Part shown: positions 23,201 to 47,143 of the stretch, piece after piece
Layout of the letters: every line of letters starts with the position of its first letter
Position numbering within the stretch: position 1 is the first letter of the stretch
Made by a program: the position numbers and the translations under genes
Source of the DNA: Carallia brachiata
Taxonomy: Eukaryota; Streptophyta; Magnoliopsida; Malpighiales; Rhizophoraceae
NCBI GenBank assembly: GCA_021464245.1
Contig: JADCRB010000065.1
Location: 306,966 to 370,965, forward strand
Length of the DNA: 64,000 nucleotides
Direction of reading: 5' to 3'
The notes under the pieces: generated by a model
What the model was told of the DNA's origin: nothing
Databases searched by the model: none
Seen by the model: the letters and a program-made list of their open reading frames with translations, nothing else

Positions 23201-25310
23201 ATTTTTAATAACTATTTATATAACTCTTTTAATTATATTTGACATATTATATTATTTTTTTATAATTATTTTATCGCGTTATATATTTTATCTATTTACA
23301 CAGATTATATATTTCTCTTTAATATGTGGTATACTTTTTTTATAAATATAAGAAAATATCATAAATTTTGTCTATTGTATAGTTTTTGCAGTTATTAAAT
23401 TTTGTAGTTAAAAAGTTTTTCTGTTATAGAGATTTATTTTAAAAAATTTAATGAGATTTATATTTTTAAATTATTTTGATTATTAAATTCTAAAAAGTTT
23501 TGAAACGAAAAAAAATATTCGTGATGAATCAAAAAGATTAAATCTTCATAGTATTTACATTTCATAAAATTTTATATTTAAAAAGAATTTTAAAGATTAA
23601 TAAAATTTGACAGAAAAATTCAATTGTTAGAATTAAAAACTATAAGAATCTTACAATTGAAATTGAAACCACACAAAAAAAAAAAAGGTGAAAGAAAGAA
23701 ACCACAATAAACTTAAATACATTTAACCCGTAAAATATCAATCCTTTTACTAGCACACGTAATTCATGCGCCTATTCTCTTACTCGCAATTTGAAATAAA
23801 ACTGGCCAAATGGGTCCTGTTCCTTTCTTTAATTCTCCATCATGTGCTGGTGCTCGACATTGTGGTCCCAATTTTTGTGTTTTTTTTTCACATATTGTAT
23901 TATTGTGGTGCTAAGTTGACAAAAAACAATATTCCATGTGTGTGGCACTCATTAAGATCAAGAAAATACATTTTATATTTTAATTATACATATTCCAATA
24001 TAGACAAGGCCATGTTGCAAGTGGGTGGCACATCTTCTGTCCATATAAATCAGCAGAAATCGGAAAAAGAGAGAGAGAAAGAAAATGACCCCACTTTCTT
24101 TAAAAAGATCTTTGGAATGACCATAATATAATATGAAGATCTTTTTAGTGAAACATTTGTAATTATTATGGGTTATATAATGTTAATATATATTTAGTTT
24201 TTATAATTTTTATATTTTTTTAAAAAAATTAAATTTAAAATTTTTAAAATATAAATATAAATTTTAACAACTAAAGTGACCGTTGAAAAAGCACTAATGT
24301 CGCGGACTAGTTTTCTAGTTCTATAAATAGTAAATTTATTCTGTATCGTGTGCGACTGGTTTTTGTTTTCCCTTCCACAGTTTCAGCAATGTGTGGTGGA
24401 CCGTAACCAATCATAGAAATATGAGTTCTGTACGTGGAGAACTAATTTTATGTCTTTAAATAAGTAGTAATTATATAATTTTATTTAATAATATTTAATT
24501 AATTAATTTTTGTTAATTTATTTATTTATTAAATTGTTTATATTATTTTTTGTTATTTGAAACTATTTATTAGTTATTAATTTTTTTATTTTTTTTGTAT
24601 GTGAAATTTTCTTAAGAAAAAGAAATTTGATTCCATTATTAACTTTTTTTTTTCTTTTTTCATATTATGTGTAATTAAGTTGGGTATAATTCAAGCTAAT
24701 TTAATTATTTAGCGTGCATATGAATTAACCCATCGAAATTGATCGGATGAGGAACAACATTCTAAAGGGCTAGGAAATTTGGTTTCGCATCTAAAGTCAC
24801 ATCAAACTGGCTCAACAATACATAAGGGTGTTATAAAACAGTTTTTTTTTTTTTGTTTTTTGGAAAAAAAAAATTGTTAAGTATTTGTTTCAATATGACA
24901 ATTCGGGCAAGAAGTGCAATTTTATTATCGAAACCTTTATTACCAGAACTTACGACGGCTCTAATGCATTCATAAATGTGCACCTACAGGGGATTATGGA
25001 CATTTCATTATGTTTTTTTGGTATAATATCTTGAATTTCACGTATTTTCATAAATTTTGCACGAGAATTTAAAGATTAGGTCATTTACAACTTTTTTTTT
25101 TTCATAAATATAGCCTACTCTTAACAGAAGTTAATGGACTTCATTAGTTTGCACATGCGAAACACATACGTGTAAGAAATTAACCTTGTAGCTTAATATA
25201 ACCGAAATTCGAAAAAAAAAATTAAATAACAATAGAGGGAAAAAAAAACCCTAAAAATATTCTCTCTCTTGCCCCCCCTCTCTCTCCACTTTGCCATTAC
25301 ACATTTTTTC
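20271..25310. other. Intergenic, AT-rich, gene-poor
   Basis: No gene is recognised. The region consists of AT-rich DNA with simple runs and a possible tRNA-related retroposon at 22315-22560. The open frame 23766-24131 is hydrophobic and AT-driven, has no family match and is not called. Confidence 0.55.
22315..22560 (+). repeat. Possible tRNA-related SINE remnant
   Basis: An A-box-like string 'ttcagtggtaag' (about 22328) is followed about 35 bases later by a B-box-like 'gttcaagtc' (22368-22376). This is the spacing of a Pol III internal promoter. The 3' part is unrelated to tRNA. No clear poly(A) tail or target-site duplication, so the ends are approximate. Confidence 0.4.
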
Positions 25311-25315
25311 TAGAA

Positions 25316-25688
25316 TTTTTTTTTTTTGGACTAAGAAGTGCATAGGTATTTCGTTACGTAGAAAGATCTCGGCTTAGAAGCCGTCTTAGTACATCAGGCG
25401 GGTTGCGTATCCAGTCTTGGGGACAGAGACCCTCCCTGGACTGTTTTGCAACCCAATCAGTAGGAGAATTTGCTACACGACTAATAAAAGTCAGATTACA
25501 AAAAATCAATACCGAGAGAAGATACTTAATATCACTTAATAAAGGAGCAATATCCCACAGCCAATGACTCCTGTCATGTTGAGGGCTTGATATATTATCT
25601 TAGAATCTGTCTCCAGGGTGGTAGGAAGGGCACCCCGTTTGGCAATAAGATGTACAGACGCACAAGCATAGCCATTCAAATACGATCC
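25316..25688 (-). pseudogene. LINE retroelement 3' relic with RNase H-like (RVT_3) domain
   Basis: On the minus strand from 25688 to the TAA at 25356-25354 a degraded RNase H-like domain of the plant non-LTR (LINE) type can be read. It contains LETDSKIIYQALN (active-site Asp), then after a frameshift SHWLWDIAPLLSDIKYLL, VANSPTDWVAKQSREG, and the usual C-terminal PPDVLRRLLSRDL. The frame is shifted by about one base near 25553. A poly(A) run on the minus strand (25327-25316) closes the 3' end. Only the last quarter or less of an element is present, so this is a 5'-truncated, inactive copy. Confidence 0.8.
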
Positions 25689-25771
25689 AAGGACCCTTGT
25701 ACGAGACATAGAACGCGAGACTGCCAGATGCTGAGTGGGCTATTCTATTTCTATTGGATTTACATAATATC

Positions 25772-25950
25772 TTTTTTTTTTTTTTTTGGTCTTTAGCCTA
25801 GTGCCCAAGAGTTCATAGCTGAGCATTTAAAAAGAGAGGAGAACTGTAGACCAGGCGATGGTTAGTAGGGGACACTTTCCCTATCACTCACTCGAGCAAA
25901 TGCTTCACCACAGAATTTCAATTTGTTTTATTCCAAGTTCTTTTTTTTTT
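25772..25950 (-). repeat. Second poly(A)-tailed retroposon fragment (minus strand)
   Basis: A run of about 16 T (25772-25787) is a poly(A) tail on the minus strand, preceded by unique, moderately GC-rich sequence to about 25950. The orientation is the same as the LINE relic next to it. It may be the 3' UTR of another LINE insertion or a SINE. The 5' limit is not visible. Confidence 0.4.
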
Positions 25951-27071
25951 TTTTGTCTCAATTCCAAGTTTAATTTTGCTACGCCCTGAAAGACAGTGAC
26001 TGTGGGCTGTGGCCCGTAAGTGATGCTCAAGAAGAATCAAGAAAGAAAAGGCCCAGAGGACTCCCACTTTGACTGAAGGTATTCGAAACTCGAGGCCATC
26101 AGCCCAATTTTCTTAGGCAGAAGTTTGAGTTTTCATTCTGTTTTTCCATTTCATTGACCAAAAAAAGAGAAATTCGAGGAAGATTTGAAAAGAAGTAACC
26201 AAATGAATTTGATTATCAAAATATGAAACTAGCACCAAAAGGAAGCCACGTCTGGATACTTATGCAAATGAGTCATGTCACAGAGGGAGACCTGTGCGTT
26301 TAAACCATAATCATTAATTTGATAATAACTTGGATCTTGGCCTTTGCAATGGGGACATCATGAGGTAGGTGTATATCCATAAAATACAGATTTGTTTCAC
26401 CTAATTATTATTATCATTATTTTTCAATAAAGGTTGAGTTGATAGTTTTTCTTTTTCAGATAAGTAAATGGGTACATAATCCCATTGTTACCGTCCCTGT
26501 CCCATTATTGGCATAGGCACAGAACGAGCAGCATAAGAAAATTGTCCATTAGAAATTGGGTTATGAGTTATACAATGAAAAAAAAATTTTATCTCTTATA
26601 AATCTCACACAATCTTTTTTAAAATTAAAGCTTAAAATTTTTAATATAAATATTTAAATTTTAACTATTAAAATATTTATCTGTTTTAATGAGAAGAAAG
26701 TAGCTTCAACTTTTACATGAAAAATTAGGAGGAAGCTGGGAGGAGCCCACTTTTTCCTGGGTCCTTGGACCCCACTTTTTCTGAGTTTTATTTGAAGATA
26801 CCTGAAGTAAAGTTTCAGGCCAATTATTGTCAATGGGCTCCTTGTTGGGTTCAATAAGTAGATTAGTTTACATGGGCCTCGGCCTGACTAACGTTAAAAA
26901 CAAAATCATGTGCTGGCGAAATTGGATTAGCGAGGACAGAGTCTGACCCAATTAGTTGGGGGAAGTGTTTTTCCAACCATTAGGTGGGAGTTGTAGGAGT
27001 TGGAAACTGTCTAACCTCACTCCTCTATGTTTTTAAGTAGACTTTCCTAGTCATTCAGGCTAGTATGTTAA

Positions 27072-27228
27072 AGAAATTGATTTAGTGAGGTTTAGCATTT
27101 GTTCAACTAGTTAAAGGAATATCTTTCAATTAACAAGTGAGGAGTTGAAATTTTATTTAATTTCATTTCCTTCTCTTTAAATACTTAACAGAGTTTATTG
27201 TAAATTAAAAAAAAAGAAATTGGTTTAG
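27072..27228 (+). mobile_element. SINE copy 1 with target-site duplications
   Basis: A body of about 129 bp (27086-27214) begins with a tRNA-like block containing 'tttgttcaactagttaaagg' and a degenerate B-box 'aggagttgaaat', and ends in a poly(A) stretch. It is flanked by 14-bp direct repeats with one mismatch: 'agaaattgatttag' (27072-27085) and 'agaaattggtttag' (27215-27228). The same body occurs at 30062-30183 with different flanks. This is the signature of a retroposed SINE. Confidence 0.85.
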
Positions 27229-27830
27229 TTTGTTTTGAGTTGGAAATTGTGCAGTGAATCTTGGATTTTTTGGACCATTCAAAAACAATTTTAGCATCTA
27301 TAAATTGAGGCAAGATGAGATGACTCCACAAAGGTTTTTATTTTTCACATTAAGAAATTGAATAGTGATAAATAATATTGAAAGAAAATTGTCACGCGAT
27401 TTTTTTTTAAAGGCACGTGATCATATTATCGCCTATATACTTGGTTTATTATTTATCTATTTCTTTTATGCACATGGGGCATGGCGATAGGGATGAGGAG
27501 TGACAAGGAATAAAACGGCTTAACTTTCACAATAAACAAAGATTTAGAAATAACCCTTCCAAGGCTATGCCTTTTAATTTGCGAAGAATGCTTCTACTTT
27601 GAGCAAACAGCTTATAGAAATTATCACTGTTTGCTCTTCTTTTCATTATTTTCTCTTTAAAAAGGTGTATGAAAGATCCTGTTGAAAATAATAAGTTTTT
27701 CTATATAGGATAAAGTTTCAAGAGTTTGAGCCAATCAAAATTTTGTTAATTTTAACTATCCAATAAAAAGCAATACTCGTACAAGAAATAAATCTCAGAG
27801 AGACAAAGGTTGAACTTTTGACTCTTTTAC

Positions 27831-28334
27831 CGTATTTGGATAAAATTTTTGAGAGAAAGAAAAGTGACAGAGAGGAAAGTGGAAGAAATGATGATTAGAA
27901 GAAGGGAATATTTTGTCATCATTTCTTGTGTTTGGAAAGAAATGATGAAATATATAAGAAAATTATAAATTCTTTTATTTGATAAATTATGAAAAGTGAG
28001 AGAGATAAATATAAAATGTGTTGAAATAAAAATTTTATCTTTCATAATAAATTTTATTAAAATATTTTATTTAGTTAAAATTATAATTTTTAAATTATGT
28101 AAGAGATAATTTAGCCATTTAATAAATTTGATAGGAGAACTGACAATTTTCCTTCCATTTTTGAGATGATTAGTTTTGGTGGGGTAAGAAGGATTAGGAG
28201 AATTAAAAATTTTCTCCTTCCCCACTTTTCAAATATTTCTTAAACACAACAATTTACCTTAATTCTCTTACTTTTTTCTCCCTCCCTCCACTTTCTCCCC
28301 TCTCAAATAAAGTGTTCTCTTAACACAAAACACG
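27831..28334. mobile_element. Possible MITE with GTGTTTGG-type ends
   Basis: The left end 'ccgtatttgga' and the reverse complement of the right end 'cgtgttttgtgttaagaga' are loosely similar. Both are followed inward by purine-rich 'gagagaaag'-like sequence. The inverted similarity is weak and no clear target-site duplication is seen, so this is a tentative call. Confidence 0.3.
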
Positions 28335-29499
28335 TATACTAGCTGATTTAGGTAGTTCATCTCATGTTTTTATATGTTGCTATTTTCAAATTAAATATTG
28401 ATACTTTTAGGTTGTAAATCAAAAACGATCACACTAAGTTTTGTGAATTAATAGACATCATTTAGTTCTAGATGAAATATATAGGAGAAAAGAATGTCTA
28501 TTGAAAAAGGTAAAATATTTTTTTTACCAAAACAACTATTTGTTTAGTACATGTTCTTAAAAAGCGAAAAGTAGACTTTCATTCTACACTTAAAATTGGA
28601 AACCTAAATACCACTTTGTTGATAGAACACCTCGTAGTATTCATGGATGCAGAGCTTTCCAAATGTCCTCTGATTTCATTTTTCTTTTTCCTTTCTATTT
28701 TTTTTAAGGGAAGGGATGTCCATATTCTAACTAGGGAGGAAAGATTTTGAAGAAGTGGGGAGGGTCCTTTGATTTCTTTAAGCTATCGTTTATTTTAATA
28801 TGAAGGATAATCTTTGTTGAGAGAAAAGGATATGCTCCTAACAATTTGCGCTCCAATTAATTAACAAAAGAAAAATAAAAACATGAATCTTAATTAAATG
28901 GCTTTTTCACCACATTACTCTGGTTCTATTTCCCTAATTTTAGTAATTATAAAATAACACCTTAAAATCTCATATTTGACTAAAATTTCAAATTAGTGAG
29001 TAGTAAACTTCATATTGTTAATACGTCAATCTAAATATTTTAATTAAAAAATATTTTAAAAATTTAAATTCATCTAAAAATTTAAATTAGTAGGTAACAA
29101 AGCTCATATTCACTATGTTTTGGCCTAAAAATCCGCTTGTTTTGTAAGGAAAGCTATGGAAAGAATAGGTTGGGAAAAAAAAATGCTTTGAAAGTCTAAC
29201 TTCGTTCTGTTTAGTTTTCAACGAGAAAACCAAGGGATGAAAAGGATTGGAAAAGGCATGAGAAAATATTGTGTGGGGCTAATTGTTTTTTTCTCACCCA
29301 ATTGGCGAGAAAAATATAGAAAAGTATATATTACTAAAGAATATCTGTAATAGCACAATTACTAAATTATCCTTATTTTTATTTAGTAAAAATAACCATG
29401 GAAAAATATAAATAAATGGTAGCTTAGTTATTTGATATCTATTATATTTTCATTCTCTTTATTTTCTCATTATATTCGAATAATAAATTTACTTACTTA

Positions 29500-29895
29500 T
29501 CATTTTCTTTTTCACTTAATTTTAAAATATCTAAACAACTATCAATAAAACCCTTTCATTCCCTTTTCATTTTTTTGTAACTATTTTTTTTTATGTCACT
29601 TTCTTTCTCTACCCACAACAAAATCCAAACACACCATAAATTTTAATTTTTTTTAATCCATGTTGGATTAAATATTTTTAATAACTTTCTTTCTCTACCC
29701 ACAACAAAATCCACATATTTTTTTCTCACCTAATTCTAAAATATTTAAACAACTATCAATAAAATCCTTTTATTCTCTTTTCATTTTTTTAACTATTTTT
29801 TTATATCATTTTCTTTCTCTGCGACAACAAAATCCAAACACACCATAAATTTTAATTTTTTTTAATCCATGTTGGATTTTATATTTTTAATAACA
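29500..29895. repeat. Imperfect tandem duplication, period about 209 bp
   Basis: The segment around 'caaacacaccataaatttta' to 'ccatgttggatt' at 29625-29670 is repeated at 29834-29880, with the preceding 'ctaaacaactatcaataaaa'-type sequence also repeated. The period is 209 bases. AT-rich and non-coding. Confidence 0.8.
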
Positions 29896-30047
29896 TGTCT
29901 TTTTATATGTACCAACTCTAACTAATACAAGATAAAACTAAACTGTAACGGAGCGAGATACCAGACCTTATCAGCACTAGGTTGATTTAATCCAACAGAA
30001 AATATGAAAAGGCCGGTCCACGTCATGAAGTGAAAAGTATGTTAAAG

Positions 30048-30197
30048 AGAATGCATTTACATTAAAGTTGAGTATTTGTGCAACTGATTGAAAGAGTTAT
30101 TTATTAATCAAGAGTTTAAATTTTACTAAATCTCATTTTTCCCTCTTAAATATCTAATAAGACTCCTTATATACTAAAAAAAAAGAATGTATTTACA
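30048..30197 (+). mobile_element. SINE copy 2 with target-site duplications
   Basis: The body 30062-30183 (about 122 bp) aligns along its whole length with the SINE at 27086-27214 and also ends in poly(A). It is flanked by its own 14-bp direct repeats with one mismatch: 'agaatgcatttaca' (30048-30061) and 'agaatgtatttaca' (30184-30197). The flanks differ from those of copy 1, which shows independent insertion. Confidence 0.85.
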
Positions 30198-30609
30198 CTT
30201 GGAGGACACAGATCTTTTTTTTTTTAATAGGGCAATAATAAGCACATCATATTATTCATTCGCAAAATTATTTCAAAAAAATAAAAAAAAACCATTGGCC
30301 AGCATTTGCATTTTACATTTAAAATTTATAAAAATTTTTAAAAATATATCCAAGCTATACTTTGTGTATAATTTTCCTATTTCTAGTAAAATGAGAAACA
30401 ACACCTAATTAAATTTCAGTTCCTAATTTTACCACTATTTATTGCATCTATCTTTTTTTTTTAATAAAATAAGTATGAAAAAATTAATTTTATATTTAAT
30501 AGAAAATATTATGTTCATTATACTTATTTATACGTAAAAACATTTTTACAAAATTCGTGTTATTCATTCTTATTTTTACATAAATTAAAAAAAAAACAAA
30601 AAAACAAAC

Positions 30610-30943
30610 GTCAGTTTTTTTCTCCCTTTTCCTCTCCTGTCGTGTACCTTTCTTCCTCCCTGCTTAAGCACCATTTCTCTCTCTTTTCCATTATTTTTTC
30701 GGAGTTCAAAATACTTTCTTTCACTGGGAAATCAAAAGTTCAAAAGCTTTCTTTCCCTGCAAAATCAACACCTCTCTCTCTAACTTTCTTTCTCTCTTTC
30801 TGAGAAAGAAGCAAGCTTCAAATGCTGTTGTTGGACAATGGTTGGCTTTAACCGAAGTGCCCCTTGCCATCGATGTTGGGGCTGAGTCAAGAAGCACTAA
30901 GAAACGATTTTTATCCTCCAAAAACCTCAACTTTCGTCGAAAA
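30610..30943 (+). promoter_or_regulatory. CT-rich 5' leader of IREH1 with upstream ATGs
   Basis: The stretch before the IREH1 start codon is strongly pyrimidine-rich (30610-30800), typical of plant core promoter and leader Y-patches. Three ATGs precede the main start at 30944. The first (30822) opens a 9-codon upstream frame ending at TAA 30851. The second (30839) opens a 15-codon frame that overlaps it. The third (about 30873) opens a long frame running into the main CDS. This arrangement could dampen translation of the kinase. The transcription start is unknown. Confidence 0.5.
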
Positions 30944-42766
<11,823 letters not shown>

Positions 42767-44740
42767 ACACTCTAATGTGAGAATTGTGTGTTTTTGACAT
42801 TCGTTCAATTTGGTCGTTGATGGGGTTGTGCCTGATTGCTACCTTTCTCGACATACCTTGTACATGTACGACTTTCTGCCATAGCTTTGATCGCAAATGA
42901 ATCTTTGTTTTGTCTGATCTTCCTAATCCGGTTTTTCCCCCTTATGTAGCTTGACATGCTGCATCTTGTGCTAATGTTCCTGGACGTTTTACGTTTGCAG
43001 AGAGGTGCAAAAAGTTGAAGACTGAAACAGATTTTGGATTTTACTCATCGTAGGAATGGAGACGCATTGGGGCTTCAGTTTTCTTGCTAGAGATGTTCTG
43101 TTTTGAGGCAAGTACTCTCCGTACACCGTAATTATACTGCCAGTTTTGGTTTTTTAAGTCCTGAACCATAGCTTACCGGTTGGACTTGTCCCCCCCCCCC
43201 TCTCATGTAAATGAGTGGTACATCCCACAAATCCTGTCTGTTGTATAACATGTTTCACAGAATATGTAAATTTCAGCATTAGAGGTTATAATTCACGAGC
43301 ATCACAATTCGTACGCTGAATACTAATAGTTCAAATCATATCTTAGATGATTGGCCGAATTATAGTATGATGGTTGGTAGCTTGAATTCATGATTGCGTA
43401 GTGTGTGCAATTTCTTTTATCATTGAATTTTTCCAATCATTTAAGTAGCTGGAGAAACTTGCCAAAGTGTAAGAAAATGGTCAGCTTATGCATTCCTCAG
43501 GCATCGATGGGGGTAGGATTTCTGAACATGAGCCATTAAAAGAAAGGTTTTAAGTAAAGAGAAATATGTTTACATTCTAATCACCTATCATTAATAGACT
43601 GTGAATTGAGGCCAATTGTGACTAATGAAAAAATTAATGTGGGCACTGTGTTTTTTTTTTTTTTTTTTCCCCATCCTTAGAAACTTTTTTGGATAAATGG
43701 TTCGTAAGGACCAAAACAACTTTGTGCTGGAAGATTATTCAGATAAATAGAAAATGAAAGTGAGCAGTTAGTTAAGAAGGTCCTCACGTGCGTATGTTTT
43801 TGTTTTTTTGTTGTTGAGAAAACTGATTAAAAATCCTATTGAAAATTAAGCACAAAAAGAGACTATCAAATGTAAGAAAAAAGAGAGTCTTTAACCGGTC
43901 GTGCCAGGCCTGGGTTAGCATCCTGGTCAGGTTTTTGTTTTGTTTTGTTTGGAAGATTTTATGAATTATCGTCCTTTTAGTATGAATTTCAATTGATTTA
44001 TGAGATGGTAGCAAGGAAATTCTTTTCAATCAATAATAAAAAAAAACAACAATAAGATTTTATTACATTTTATTACATGCAAATGAAAATAATACTAAAT
44101 CGAGTAAAATCAAAATGGGTGAAGAAAGCCGTCTGCTCTGGAAGAAACTTGTACAGTATGGGAAGAGGTTTTGGTTGATTAGAAAGAAGAATCTACTTCA
44201 ATGGATATGTCCTTAGGCATGATCATAAAATCACACTCGAACAATGAAAATACAAAAATATCGAATTGTACACTTTTATTAGTTTGATTGATAATCACAA
44301 CTAACAATGTGGTTCACAACTTTGCAATTGATAATCATGTAGTGCCATTTCTTTCGCATATGTCAAAACAACAAAATGTAACAAAGGTAAACAAAAAAAA
44401 ATATATTTATTTGTGGTGAAATTATTATGTGGCCACTTCGCTGTGAATGAACCTAATTAAAATTAAAAATTTTTGATACATAGTCATGCGCTTAGAACTG
44501 TTAAATTCTACGATGCATTTTTATTTTAATTGGTTTGGTCCTACAACTCCCTCAGGTTCCTGGCGCTTGGTAGCAGCCAAATTTTGTATGAAAAAAAACT
44601 CAATAACTTCATTTAATTTTAATAGTTATAAGTAATATAAATTAGTAATTAAATTTCTTAAGAAAAAACATACATAAACTGTTAAATATTATTAGTGTAT
44701 TTATTTTGTATGTAAATTATCACAAACTTCAGGTTTTTTT
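42767..44740. other. IREH1 3' UTR and intergenic DNA
   Basis: The first few hundred bases are probably the 3' UTR of IREH1. A C11 run at 43190-43200 and a long poly(T) at about 43652-43669 stand out. No gene is recognised. The minus-strand open frame at 43784-44029 has no support. Confidence 0.5.
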
Positions 44741-44746
44741 TTCTGA

Positions 44747-45238
44747 GATATGCAAATTTTAGTCCTAAATTTCTACATTTTTTTTCATATAAGTCCTAAA
44801 CGTTTTACGTTTCATTGAGTTTTAAACTTTCGATTTCTTATTAAATCAGTTTTTTCGTTTACAAAAAATGGTCAATTTATTAATAAATGAGTTTAACGTC
44901 ACGAAAATTATTAAAAAAAGTCAAATATAGGAATTAAATATATTTTTTTATCCACAAATATATACCGTAAACATTTTTTTAATCAACAAATATAAGAATT
45001 AAATATATAAAGTGCATATTTTTTTAGGGCACAAAATTTTTAATTAGTATGTTTAAATTTTTTTTCAAATATTTTTGTAAAGTCAAAATCATTTTTTTAA
45101 TAGATTGGTTACTTTCCGTTAATAGATAAACTGATTTAATAAAAAATTAAAAAATTCAAGATTTAAATGAAATTTAAAAATATTTAGAACTTATATATAA
45201 AAAATATATATAAATTTAAGATTCAAAAATTGCATATT
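44747..45238. mobile_element. Foldback MITE between IREH1 and RLK902
   Basis: The left arm 'atatgcaaattttagtccta' and the reverse complement of the right arm, 'atatgcaatttttgaatctt', begin a pair of inverted repeats. Over 100 bp or more on each side is alignable, including a shared 'ttattaaatcagttt'. The interior is AT-rich and non-coding. No convincing target-site duplication is visible. Confidence 0.7.
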
Positions 45239-46211
45239 CCCTTTTTATCCTCTGCCATTTACTTTTGAAGAAGAAAGACGCAGAATAGGACAGCAAAAGG
45301 CAAAGAGAACAACCAAATCCCATGTTGGAAGAATGCAAGGTCCTTCACCTGTTTCTTTCCTGTTTTTTTATTGCTCATTTCTTTTTAAACCTATCCCAGA
45401 AGGAAATTCCAAAAATTTGTGGGGCCTTTGGATGCCAGCAACTCAGCACACAGCAGGTTTTAACGATCACATAGGATAGTACCACAATATTACAGGCTCT
45501 CAAATCTCTGCTCCTTAAAAAAGCTGACCCCCTCCATTTATGGATGCAACTTCTTGGTCCATCATAAGGCTTTTCATTACAAGGCCCCTTGCGTGCACGT
45601 TCACTTTTCTAGCATTGTCGATACCTACTATTGTTATAAAAACTCAACAAATTATGGTACATTGAAAATTACAAGTAAACAACCTGTTCTTGGCTGGAGC
45701 ATTGACTTCAAGGGGTTAAAATATTATCTTCTTGCTTTTTTTTCTTTTTTTTAAATTAAAATTTTTATTTAGGTGGGTATTCTAAAATATAAAATATAAA
45801 TATTATATAAGATTCTCCATAAAAAAAAAATTTTTCAAAATTTTTTTTTACTAATACAGTATAAAAAATAATTATTATATTTATATGTATACCGGTGCAT
45901 GTATGTAAATTTTCCTATTTCAATGAGCCATAAGTAGTGTGTTTGTGTTTGTGTCTGTGCGTTGCGCTGTCAGTGAATATATTAAACTGACTATTGCACT
46001 AGAAAATTGTTCCAGAGAATCAGCGTAGAGGCTTGCCATTGCTTGAGATGTCACTGGCAAGCGGCCAAATTAAGCCAAATATTGGAGAACCGAAAAATGG
46101 ACACCATCCTTCCAACGAGCCAATGGGGAAAAAATATATTCATACATAAAAAGGATGAATGGTTGTGTATAAAATTAACTGACTTACCCAATGTTAAGGA
46201 AGCTAGTTGCA

Positions 46212-46614
46212 TAGATTTATGGGTTAATCTCAAAAAAATAAAAACTATTAACTTCTCGATATTTTTCAAATCTATCATAAACTTTTACTTTCTTAAAATA
46301 TATTACAAACTCTTCAATTGATTTCAATTTTATCATGTCATTATTTTATAATACTATATTTCATATTTATTTCTAAAATTTCAATCTTAAGTCTCTATTT
46401 CTAATTTAAAAACGAAAATTTCCTTATTTTTTAAGAAAGGTTTAAAGTTAAAATCTTAGGAATAAATACAAAATCTATTACCACGGATGAAATAATAGAA
46501 TTGAAATTAATTAAAAAGTTTGTGATATATTAAAAAGAAATAAAAGTTCATAATAGATCTAAAAAAATCCAAAAAAAAAAACATACTATTTTTGGAGAAT
46601 AACCCTAAATTTAT
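46212..46614. mobile_element. Mutator-type MITE with 9-bp target-site duplication
   Basis: The element runs 46221-46605. Its ends are inverted repeats, GGGTTAATCTC on the left and GGGTTATTCTC (reverse complement) on the right. The inverted similarity continues inward over about 150-180 bp per arm (for example 'aaacttttactttcttaaaa' against 'gaacttttatttctttttaa'). It is flanked by 9-bp direct repeats, tagatttat (46212-46220) and taaatttat (46606-46614), differing at one base. A 9-bp duplication and ends starting with G fit the Mutator superfamily. It lies about 0.5 kb downstream of the RLK902 stop codon. Confidence 0.8.
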
Positions 46615-47143
46615 TTTCTCAGTACTGGATCTGAGTTCAACAAACTCTCAAAGAGGAAGAGGACATGGGAGTAATTATCATTGCTTCTTTGGTAAAGAGA
46701 ACACATCTTTGCCCAATGCCCATTCAGAACCCATTCAAATCACACCTTTTTGTACCATATGGACACTTTTGACAGATAAGAGTCAGCTGAACAAACATTG
46801 CAACAGCCAACCATAAAAACTTATCACTCCAAACAGATCAAAAGTTGCATCAAAAGCAAAAGCTAAAGTAAAAAGGCAAGAGTAATAATTACAAACACCA
46901 TTATCCACCCAACATGAACAAATGGAACAAATATCCACCCCAAAGTATTTATGAAAAGAAGAAAGAATTAGTTCATATTGGGAGTGAGGGTGAGGGAGAA
47001 AATGGAAAAAAAAAAAAAAAAGGAGGAAAATGGAGAACAGAGTTGGCTCCTAATGAAATAAGAGAGGGATCAAACGAATTAAACATGATAATTAAGGGCA
47101 TAAACAGAGCCTCTGCAATGGAATTGCTGATGTGGCTAGCTCA

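Noticed and set aside
23766..24131. Hydrophobic open frame of 121 codons
   Set aside because: AT-rich composition, no recognised family, and no promoter or splice context; likely chance.
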